Shown one piece after another: positions 49,626 through 60,578 of a DNA stretch of 64,000 nt. This stretch comes from Rostratula benghalensis. Its lineage: Eukaryota; Chordata; Aves; Charadriiformes; Rostratulidae. The translations under genes and the position numbers were made by a program. The notes beneath the pieces are model-generated. The model searched no databases. It had not been told where the DNA came from and saw only the letters and a program-made list of their open reading frames with translations. The stretch lies in NCBI GenBank assembly GCA_013399305.1, contig VXAI01000446.1, positions 124,001 to 188,000 of the forward strand, given 5' to 3'. How positions within the stretch are numbered: the first letter of the stretch is position 1; each line of letters starts with the position of its first letter.

Positions 49626-51412
49626 AGTCTAGAGAAAGCAGTGAGTAGTTCCATGATTGCGTTCTTAACTCCTTCCCAGCCAGCAGCACATCTTTATTTT
49701 AGCAAGCTGTTACAAGGCTCTGGGTTCCAGTGTAAGTCTAGAAGTTGTGATGCTGGAATATTATTTTTTTCTTTTTTTTCCCCAGGGAGGATGAGGTTGG
49801 GCAAACCTCCTCATCCTGCATCTGACAGAGTTCAGCCATTGGGAATGCAATATGTAATGAGAGCATTGTGGAAATGACCCCTGAGATTCCCCAAGGCATT
49901 AGGTTTCATAGGCAAAGAATATGAGAAAAAGATAGTAGCTTTCCTTCATCTAGGAAGTATTTTATAGTCATGCATCTGACTGCTATTTTTATGCAAAGCC
50001 GTGTCCAGTGGTGATGGGCCTAGAATAAGGAAATAGCCTGTGATAGCATTTTACCTGTTAAGTCTTAGGTTAGTGGTTGTTCGCTGTCATGAACAGATAC
50101 ACAACTTCCTTTTTCCACAGAACTGATACACAGTGTTGCGGTGTATGTCCAGCTGCCATTTTCCTGGCAGGGATCAGAGTTTTATACCCCCATAAAATGT
50201 TTCCTGACTGTAATCAGGAGGAATAATGAGTGCCTGAGTCATTCTCAAAGGCCTGGCTGACATGGTGACCCTTTAGTCATTACCTATCTAAGCTTTTCAG
50301 TCCAGCAAAAGGACAGGAAAAAAAGATAGGAAAGCCAAGTACAACAATTTCCTGGTTTTCTATTCAAGTTTTAAAGATCATAGAAAAATTAGCAGTCTAT
50401 TCGATAAATAGTCTCTAAAAGCACCATGTTATTGAACACAGAAACTGGCATTTTCATACCTTCTCAAATAGCTTCTGAAGAGAGCAAAGCAGTTTCTTGT
50501 GGTTCTTCTCTGGTATGGAAGTTGTAAAAGCTTCTGTGATGCGCATACAGTTTTTTAACTTGTCTAATTATTTTGGTTAGGAGTGCTATTTTTTTCCCCT
50601 CACTGAATTTAATCACTAGTGTTTTCAGTCTGTTACAAACTGCATGTTGTTGCTAGCTCTTTTTCTTCCTGGGCATTAGGATTTGAGAATTAAGTGTTAT
50701 TTTAATTACATGGTAACGCTATGTTTGTAAAACCCATAGTTAGTAAGGCAGTCAAGAAAAATTTTGGTCTTATTTCTCTGTAAAATTGAATAGGATTTCT
50801 AAACAAAGGAAGGGTGTGTTCACACAGCCACAGGTAGTGTGTGTTCTGCAAATATTTGACCAAACTACTCCATAGTTAGAACAAGTTATTATTTTTTTCT
50901 ACGTAAACTTTATTATCCACATAATGTGGAAAGTAGCCTTTGCTCTGGTAAAGGCCAGATGCCAGATGGCCAGGTGCTTTGTTTACAATCCTATGGGTTT
51001 TCTGAAGAGAAGCTGATGCAAATGATGAAAGAATTTTAAGGACTTCCAGTGAAAGGCTGGGCTGTGACAGTTGGCACAAAGACAGGGTAATTTTGATGTT
51101 TCTGATGGCATTACTTACAAGTGACTCTGAGGATTTACTGTTCTAAAAATTGCAGCTTACCTTGAACCCTTACACCTCATTCCAGGGTGAGGACATTATG
51201 ACAAACTGCAAGCATTCCTTGTGCTCCCTTTCAGTTTCAAAGCTGGCTGAATTGGAAGGAGAGGGTGACATTAATCTTATGCCCCAATCTGAGAAAAAAA
51301 TCAGAAGATTTTCCACTAGTTTCTGTAGTATTGACCCGCATTTATTTTCCTGTGCTTGGGTTTTCTTTTCTTTTGTGATGTTTTTTTCTTGGGGGGGTTG
51401 TGTGTTCTTTTT

Positions 51413-51424
51413 NNNNNNNNNNNN
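51413..51424. other. Assembly gap (12 N)
   Basis: Twelve undetermined bases interrupt a T-rich, G-rich low-complexity tract, so the true gap length is unknown and sequence may be missing here. Confidence 1.
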
Positions 51425-54400
51425 TTTTTTTTGGCTGTGTTTTAGGTTATTATTTGCTGCCTTTTTTTTGTCTGCAATGTATTTAATCCCTGCAAAAGAG
51501 GATTAGGAATCTCTCTCCACATAATATACAAGCGTGTGACAGCACAACCTGGAGCTTTGTAGGGTTATTTGTCATCTTCAGAAAAATGAACACTACAAGT
51601 TAAATTGAAGTGGTGAAAGTGATCCAACATGTAAAAGGTTCTCATTTTACTTTCCTTTCTCTTTCCGTGTCTCTTTATTCTTCACTGTTCACTGAGTTTC
51701 TAGTTCTTGAGGAATCAAATGAACATAAGGCTTCTGGCACTTGAGACTCTATTGCTGTGTGTGGAAAAGAAAAAAAAAAAAAAACCCAGCACCTGAAGAT
51801 TGGTTACTCTGAGATAATCCTGAAAAGCCAGCTGAATCATAATTTAAATGAGGATATAGGCCAAAGAGAGCTCAGATATTTTTTCAACCCCCAGGGACAA
51901 TGCAGAGACTGGAAGTTGTTTGGGGGGGTTTTTTTTGCTGTTACTTTGTAGTTATATTTTTGCAATGGCAATGTTTTAGAGCTAGATGGTTTTAAACCTT
52001 GGAGGATCCAAATTAGCATTTCTGAATCTGGGAGAGAATCAGAAGAGCCGCTATGTTCCCCACGTGTGCATAGCTTTCACTTTCTCAGGGAATTAAAAAC
52101 CAAAGTTTTATTTAAACTATAAGAGAATGTAGCTGAGATATTTGTCTTACAACAGACAAGTACTTTGTTGGAAATAGCCTGCTGTGAACACAGAAAAATA
52201 AAAATCCAGCATTAAAATTACCTGTATTACACATATAACTGTCATCATGATGGACCTCAGTAGTGTACATGCTTCACTTTAGCAAACAATCTATTTGGCT
52301 ATGAACTTGAAGCACTGCTGGGTTCTGCAGAAGCTTATCTTTTTTTATATCCGAAAAGGGATTGCCTTTGTGCGTGAGTAATAATTCCAGTGAAATAGAA
52401 AGGTCATGTTAACCAGGAGTCAAAACGCTTACACCTGGAAGCACTGGAAAATGAAATCAGAAACTGTCCAACTAATTAAAATCCTGGTAGATTAATTCCT
52501 CTTCACTGCTCTTTCCTAGAGTCTTTCTAGCAGGCAGATAGTTCTTGCTTAATTGAAATGTGACTTCATCACATCCCTTTTAGTCCTGCTTTCTAAAGAA
52601 GCTTTATGGAAGGAGCAGAGATACATAAGTGTCTGGTAAAGAAGACTGAAGCTTTAAGGGAGCTGTGCTTTGTGGACTCTAAAACACTTTGTTAAGTCTT
52701 AGGGTTTGCGATGATGGAAATCTTTTTTTGGCCTTTGTGTAGACCTTTGAAGGCAGGTTATTTTGTGTTTTTTTGCCGCTAGCGACCAATTAGCTGTGAA
52801 TAACTTTCTGGAAGTAATTGTGAAGGATTCAAATACTGGTTACTCATCAGTAGCAAAGGGATCCAGAGGGTTTTATTTAAAGCGTAGTGAAACCAAGCCA
52901 ATTTAATATCTGCCACTAGATTTTTTTATTGATTCATGCTGCATGCTTTCCTCAAGATCTGAAGTAAGTATTTATTCTTGGTTACACGGTAACCCTCTGG
53001 TTATTGAGGTAATGGTGTTATGATTTCTTCGTGTTCTTATCATACTGCACACATTTCAGTATTTGTGTTTGGAGATCTTTTTATGCTCAAAAAAACCCAA
53101 GAGACTTCTGTAAACTTACTTGGCTAGTGGTGATAGATAGAGATAACAAATAGAGATAGTTAAGAGCTGGGACCTACCCAGGCAGGCTTTTTATGGGTGC
53201 AAAGTATGGCTAAGCATGGAGCAAGGCCTGGGGCATTCCCGATACTGGCTGGTTAACATCTTTGGTTTTTATACCTGAGAATGATGTTTTATCTGCTGGA
53301 GCCTAAACTCTTGCTGCTAAGCCAAGTGAACCCCAAAATTGTGCCCCTGAAATAGTGAAGAAGCTTCTAAGCAGATGACAAAAAATGGTAATCTGGAAAC
53401 CCATGGAAGAATGATTAAGCATTTTTTACTGGGTATTACAGGAAGCTCAACAAGAACCACCTCACCATCTTTCTTCAGGGAAAACATTTCTTAATAACCT
53501 CAGTTTAATCTCTTTCCTCATCCTAGAAACCACATGGAATTAAGGTATGGGGGGAAAAGAAGACAGGAAAATTATGGTCTGGTACTTTGGGGCACAGGTG
53601 CCATGTGACTAGCTCCTCATGGATGTAAGTAGCTAGGACAAGCAGGGATGCCTGAAACTCTAGCTCGCTTAGACTGTCTCAAGAGAGAAGGGACTTCTTG
53701 AGGGCTGATCCTGCAACCTCCAGATGCTAAAATGCATAGCATGCTTATCCTTAGGACAAGTGAAACTTCTGAGTAAATAGATTGATGAAGCGTGCAACAG
53801 CGTTGAACTGGAGCTCCTGACTTGTGTGCATGTGTGGTTGGGGCAGTCTGGCTAATAGAGATTGTTACAGCTTGAGAGCTCTGCTGTCCAAGTTGAGTGG
53901 GAGTCCTGTCCCCTTTCCTTTTCTTGCCTCTCCTCACCACGATCCCTTTTCAAAGTGCTAGAGACACTCAGTTTATCAGGTGGTGGGTCTCCCTTCTCTA
54001 AATTTATTTTGTCTGCCCTGTTCAGCTCAGCTGCAGAAACATGTCTTGTTTTAAATTGAGTTATTTGATTTAAGTTTCTCTAGCCACAAAGAAAGCAGGA
54101 AAAATAAAACTTGATGGGTGAGATGGTTCTAAAAGAATTTACATCAGCCAAGAGCTCAGCCTCTCCCTCTTGCTTGGCTCAGAAACTTGGCTCCTCCAGC
54201 TCTGCTTGCAATTTAGCCTGAGTGTCATCACGTGGAGAGAGATGTGGAGTTATGGGAAAGAAGGATGCAGAGTGGTGTAGAGGAAATGTCAATGCTGCTT
54301 CTTGAATGGCAGCTGTTGATCCATATTCTCAAAGGGCTGTGGAGGGTTTTCTTTGGTGTCCAGCCCTCCCTCCCCCGACTCTTCTTGGTTTTAAAAAAAT

Positions 54401-57400
54401 GGATTATTTTGTTTGTGTGTTAGAAGGAATTTTTAATATTATTTATATTGTTCTAGGTGTGTTAATTACAATCATGGCATTGTTCTATGTTTAACATGAT
54501 CTATTTTAGTGGGCAACCATTCATAAGCTTCCTCAAATAAGTTTTTGGATCTGAGAGATGATAGATTTTTAAGCAAAATCCAGCTGCTTTGGGGAGTCTT
54601 TGATGCAAAAATTGTGGATATGCAGCAAAGCATGATTTCAAGGGCATGTGTTAGAGGATGAAAACAAAACAGGAGGTGAATTTTCTGCTGTGTTTAGTCT
54701 TGGTGTGGTACCAGCATGTAGAGAGAGTATCAGAATGTCATTGGATCCCTCCAGGTGAGGGTACCATTCTGTGAAACAGAATTTGGGTTCTGTAGTTCAA
54801 TTTGGCATTCTGGAAGTGCAGGCCAGAATCTCTCTGCTCTCATTCTGGTGTTGCTTCTACTCTTATCGATAAGATCTTCTAAACATCCAGAAGAGCTTCC
54901 ATGTGTCTACCATGCAGTTTCTTGTTAATCCAGAAAATATCTTACTTAATATTTTCATCTTTTGCAATGTCGTTTGCCACCTCTGCAATTTATTTTGTGT
55001 ACTTTTCATAGATAAAGATGAACTGCTAGGTGGTAACACTTGTACTTTGATTTTTCACAGCATTTTATAGTAGTCTGTACTAAGTAGTTGTGTTATGGGT
55101 AATTTCTGAAAGCTAGTGGAAGTACATACGTGTGTACCAGAAAAGCTGTTTCGCAGAGCTTAATGACTTGGCATTGAAGGCTTTTGTTCTGAGGACTTGC
55201 TGCATTCATGACTCCGTAGCAGCAGCTTCCAAGCATCTGTGACAATGTCCCATTTTCCTCTGGAACCTTAAGATGTTGGTTTTCTAGAAGAAAGATCCTA
55301 ATACTCAGCCAACATCCTGGTGAGGTAACATTTAAAGTAGAGTTCCTGATCCCCTGCCTCAGGCTGTTTTAACAGATGTGTTTGTTCATCCCCTTGCTGT
55401 AACTTGTAACTTGTCTTCTGGGTAACTTCAGCTTTTAGGTTCCAGCTCAGATACTCTGTTTTTTTTCCCACCCAACTTTGAATGGAAAGACTTGGAAAGG
55501 AAAGCCTAGAAAACTGGCATGAATACTGTAGGATTCTGTACATCCATTGAAAACCACAGTTGCTCTATCATTCACCATATATACAGGATCTGTGACCTCG
55601 TGACTACCACTCTTCATGAATACGTGCAGTGTCCATCAGAAAGCCCTGCCACGAAAGTACAGCTTCCATCCTTGCCAAGGCTATCGTCAAGCCATTACAA
55701 ATCTGCAACAGGTATCTCATGAATTTCCTCTTTCCTCATCAGAAACATCCCTGAGAACAGCTGGAAGCATTGGATCTGTTCTATTTCTTTTTATTTTTAA
55801 TTTTTTTGCCGAAGTGTTACTAATTGATTGCCAAAGCTTTTGCACTGCTCTTAAAGATGATGATGCATGTCAATACTCATGTATCTTCAAAGGAGCCCAG
55901 AACCAGGGTAACCTCGTAAGCCAGTGAATGGCTCTCATTTTGTCATAGAGGGTGAGAAATGAAGTGAAGGAGGAAAGCAGCTTCGCTAAGTATGGCCTGT
56001 GTACAGTTCAGAGGCATGACTCTAGCTTGTGGGAGCACGTGATCTGGCTTAGAATGAATTATCTGTGGGAGTCATGCTACAAATACTAGCCTGCTCACTG
56101 TAACTGGTACTTAGGTGTCAGAAACACAGCACTTTGTTGCAGGCATGCCACAATCTAGCTGTGCACCTTGAACTTCCTGCTGCTGCTGCTTTCAAAAAGC
56201 CCAGGGCTGGGGAGTTTTGTTCCAGGTTGATAATGTGAATGCAGCTTAGAATAATACGGCTGACCCCTGCTTTGTGCTGGACGGATTTTGTCTGTTGTGC
56301 CCTGCTGCAAGTGCAGAATGGTAACACCTTTCCCTCTGCTACTAGCATGGTAATAGCCTGTGTGAATATAGCACTGGACATCTTGAGGTCAAGAGGTCAC
56401 TCCTTGGGCTTCAGTGGTCTGAAATCTTGTCAGTACCAGGACTGGATGGCGCAGCCAGTTTCTGTATTTAACGTGAAAGGGGATTTCATGGGACCACAGC
56501 TGTAATTCCAGAACAGTAGATATGTGTTCATGTGTGTGTATTCAGAAGGTCAGTTTAAAGACCATCATGGGCAAAGCTATTGAGTTAATTCTGAGTATTA
56601 TAAAATCTTCTGCTAAGATCCAATTACCACTTCTTACCAAGCAGGTTTCAGTTGCCGAAAGAGATATGTGGGCAGGCTTACAAGAGTGTATGTAAGGCTG
56701 AAGGAAGTAGAGGTAATGATTCAGTAAATGCTACCCTTTTCTTTGAGACAGTCCTTAATTAATAATGGGTCTAGGTTAAGGAGCTGCCTTGCTCCGGGGT
56801 GTTTTCCTTTTGTGATGAGAAACAAGTGAAAGCCTTCAATCAGAACCATCAAGATCACTAGGCCTATCTAGTACTGTACAGTTCAGAGTGAATTTCAGTG
56901 CTGCTCTGCCCAAATTGTTAGTTTATACTTGCCTAGAGAACCTCTTCCGAGAACAAGCTTGAAATTTTTTTTTTTCAGCTCAGCTGCTGAGAACAAATGT
57001 CTCAGAGGCATTTGTATCTCAGAGCTGTTGTATCATTTGCAGTAGCAATCAGACTAGGAGCAGGGAATATGCAGTACTTGCAGACCCTCTATCTAAATGC
57101 TAACAGATCTCTGCACACAAAAGGAAAAAATAACTGTTAGAAAAAATCTTGTGATAGAACTTACTGCAAGTTACTTTGGTGGAGGGTAATTCTTATTGAA
57201 AGCCCTCTTCTATTCTTTTTTTGGTATAGAGTAGTTGCAGTTACCTGTAGCTATTCAGCTGTTCACTGTGGCTTCTTCAACAAACTCTTTAAGTTACTTA
57301 ATCTCCTTAGGTCCATGGGTTATTTTTTCTGATTTGAGACTAGTCAGTTGTAGTCTAAATTTTAGTGCTGAAAAAATGTTAAGAATTAGTTCATTGCTCT

Positions 57401-57467
57401 TAAAAAAACAAAACAAAAACAACAAATCCCTTACATACCTGTCAGCCTTTAACATCTGTTTAACTGC

Positions 57468-57535
57468 TGTGGCAGGGAGGTTGGACTAGATTATCTTTCA
57501 AGGTCCCTTACAATTCCTGATATTCTGTGATTCGT
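57468..57535 (+). mobile_element. CR1 LINE 3' terminal fragment
   Basis: The run GGTTGGACTAGATTATCTTT followed by CAAGGTCCCTTACAATTCC and TGATATTCTGTGATT is the extreme 3' end of a CR1 element, matching the last 65 or so bases of the longer copy at 59850-60486. It is a strongly 5'-truncated insertion. Confidence 0.88.
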
Positions 57536-59849
57536 GATAATCACTTCTGACGTGAGTTTAGTATGGCTACACCGGTACATAAAAATCGATGAGTTCTGTA
57601 TTGCATACTGCATGAAATAATGTATTTATTGACAGGAAGGAACAGTGAACCAATATAATGTGTACTTACTAATGTCAGTACAGCTAGTATATAACAGTTG
57701 TAGAATATATTTTACAAGCTAGTTCAGCTTTGAGTGTATTGAATAAATAATACATACTAATAGCTTCAAGTTCCTGGCCTTTCCCCCAAATGGTTTCCAT
57801 GTGACTAAAAAACTTGATTAGTATTTTATTCTTATGTGATAGTTTTCTACACTTTTTAAAGATAACCAGTAAGCAAATTCATTTTTCTTCACTGAGAATG
57901 CTTATTGATGCACTTCTGTGTTCATCATACTGCTTAATTCTTGTTGGTGTGTATGATGCAGAATTCCTTGATCAGTTTTCTCTGAAAATAAGGACTCTTT
58001 AATTTCAATGGGCCTTGGATCTGATACTTAAACCACACAAATGGAAGCTGTGTAACCTGGAAGATCCTCATTAATTCTCTTTAATTGAATAAAAATTTCT
58101 GTGAGTGCAGATGTGAGTTAAAATGCAAATGAGAAGAAAGAATGAGTGGGGGGATGGCGACAAAGAAAATTTTTCAGAGATTTGTATTTCCAAGTAAAAC
58201 CTGGGATGAAAAGGAAAAACAAAAATACTTCACAAGATTAAAACACAAGGGACATCTATGAAAGGAGGTGGACAAATATTGTATGGTGTTATACAACTCA
58301 TCATGTGAATAGCATTTTTTAATTTTTTTTATTAAGTATTGCACCTCATTCAGACTAAAGAAAACACAGGAGAGTACTATTTAGCTGTTCAGGGCATAAG
58401 AAACATAGACTGTGACCCAAATCCCACTGGTATTAATTTAAACTGTCATTTTTCAGTACAGCATTGTGCAACATAGCTCTTGGAGCTTAACACTTAAGAA
58501 TACCCAATAAGAGGAAAGTAATCTTTTTTTACAAGAAGAAAATGGAAAGGGTTCATTAAAAAACATTCCCCAAACATGCTGAGTACTTAATACTGGATCC
58601 TGCAATAGTTACACATGAGAAATCTCCCATTTACTTCAGTGGGAGGTACGTACATGAGTTGATTGCTGGATCAGTCATTTTGTAGGTTATATAATTGTAG
58701 ATTGCTCCATATGTAGCAAACAGGGTAGTTTCATAGAAACCAGCTAATTCACAATCAGAAGTTAAAAGAAAATGATACTAAGTCTGGGAAGTTTTTTTTT
58801 TCTTTTTTTTGATAATTATCTAATTTACAGGAATTCTACTGAATACTTGGATATCTGTTAACACAGAGTAATTTAAGCTCCTAGTTACCGTTCTGACTTG
58901 CTTAGTATAAAAAATTACCTTCATAAAAAAATTATCTTTGTAAAGTGTTGTTATGTATTTAGATTTTATAAAGGATCCATTAGATCATCCAGAGTGAAAG
59001 GAACCGATTCCAAACATTTTCTGTCCCAGACTTCATCTGCAATCCATTACTGGTGGCAAATTCTGATTGAATAAATACAGAGCTCGATTTTTGTTGAAAA
59101 AACATGCTCAGTAGCAGTGTGGGGGTATGTCTTACTGTGGAGGGATTTTTTTTAATTTTTTTTTTCCCCCCACTGGAGCTGCCTTAAAGTGTGGCAACTC
59201 CAGCCTTGGAGAAATTCCGAGCCAGACTGCAGAAAGTATTAAATATAGCCCATCAGATTCTGAGTTCCCATTGCTCATATTTCAAATTATATATTGCCTG
59301 AGCTTTTCAGCACATCCAAACATCAAGTTCGGACTGTAGAGACTGATCTTACACTGATACCCTTAAGACCAGTTTCTGAATAGCTAAAATTGGAGGGTGT
59401 TTTTTCTTAAGGTACATGCCTGCATTGAAAATTTGTCAGAGCTTCACAACGTAGAACACCTACGACTCAAATGGATCTCAAAAGAGAAGAACAAGTGCTC
59501 AGCTTTGTGAGAAAATTAAGAGCTGTTCATCTGCTAGAGTATCTAACACTGAATGCCTAATACTGTTGAAACCTGGCTCAAGGGTTTTTCCCCATTTATT
59601 AGTTTACTCTTTAATTCTGGGTACTGAGGAGGTATTTTCAACAGTCAGTTCAAGCTATAATACATTTGAAGACTTCTACTGTTCCCTGTCTATTCTTCAG
59701 CAAGAGTTGCAGCACACGGACCATGAGTTGCAGGTATTGAGCCTTAGCAGCATTTCCCTGGAAGGCAATAAACCAACAAATGTTCAGCTCAATCTACATG
59801 TTAAGAGTTCCTTCTAATACAACATATTTATTATCATATTTTCTACTTG

Positions 59850-60486
59850 GTTTTGGATGACCATGAGCCAGCACTGTGCCCTGGTGGCCAGGAAGGCCAA
59901 TGGCATCCTGGGGTGTATGAGAAGGGCTGTGGTCAGTAGGTCAAGAGAGGTTCTTCTCCCCCTCTACTCTGCCCTGGGGAGACCCCATCTGGAATAGTGT
60001 GTCCAGTTCTGGGCCCCTCAGTTCCAGAGGGACAGGGAATTGCTTGAGAGAGTCCAGCGCAGAGCCACAAAGATTAGGGGAGTGGAGCATCTCCCCTATG
60101 AGGAAAGGCTGAGGGAGCTGGGTCTCTTTAGCTTGGAGAAGAGGAGACCAAGGGGTGACCTCATTAATGTTTATAAATATGTAAAGGGTGAGTGTCAGGA
60201 GGATGGAGCCAGGCTCTTCTCAGTGATGGCCTATGATAGGACAAGGGGCAATGGGTGCAAGCTGGAACACAGGAGGTTCCACTTAAATATGAGGAAAAAC
60301 TTCTTCACAGTGAGGGTGACAGAGCACTGGAAGGGGCTGCCCAGAGAGGTTGTGGAGTCTCCTTCTCTGGAGACATTCAAAACCTGTCTGGATGCGTTCC
60401 TGTGTGGCCTGATCTGGGTGTTCCTGCTCTGGCAAGGGGATTGGACTAGATGATCTTTCAAGGTCCCTGATATTCTGTGATTTTGC
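59850..60486 (+). mobile_element. CR1 LINE, 5'-truncated, sense orientation
   Basis: About 640 bases of CR1 3' sequence. It opens with ATGAGCCAGCACTGTGCCCT and GGCCAATGGCATCCTGGGG, covers the C-terminal coding end of ORF2 (reading [44 protein letters not shown] on the plus strand), and ends GGTCCCTGATATTCTGTGAT. A TAG interrupts the frame near 59996 and there are small shifts, so it is inactive. It lies just downstream of the stop codon of the IkB-like gene, perhaps within or next to that gene's 3' UTR, on the opposite strand. It is longer and better preserved than the other copies here. Confidence 0.93.
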
Positions 60487-60578
60487 AAGCAAAAGATATT
60501 CAGTGCAATGCTCTGGAGTTAACCCAAAGTCTGTTATAAGTCCCTGGGCATCTTTTCCATCAGTTCCACGTGAACTGT

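Larger units (their letters stand above)
49626..59849. other. Intergenic interval upstream of the large gene, no gene seen
   Basis: Both flanking genes run on the minus strand, so this interval should hold the promoter of the large gene at its left end and the downstream flank of the IkB-like gene at its right end. Short open frames are present on both strands but none has good splice context plus recognisable sequence. Two faint candidates are given in the findings: a sushi-like minus-strand fragment near 50.1 kb and a plus-strand exon-like stretch at 59645-59733. A CR1 tail (57468-57535) and an assembly gap (51413-51424) are listed separately. Confidence 0.45.

Noticed and set aside
53617..53940. 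107-codon minus-strand open frame
   Set aside because: Basic, low-complexity reading with no signal of a protein family and no splice support.
60040..60453. 137-codon plus-strand open frame taken as a gene
   Set aside because: It is the degenerate C-terminal end of the CR1 ORF2 and is covered by the mobile element entry.
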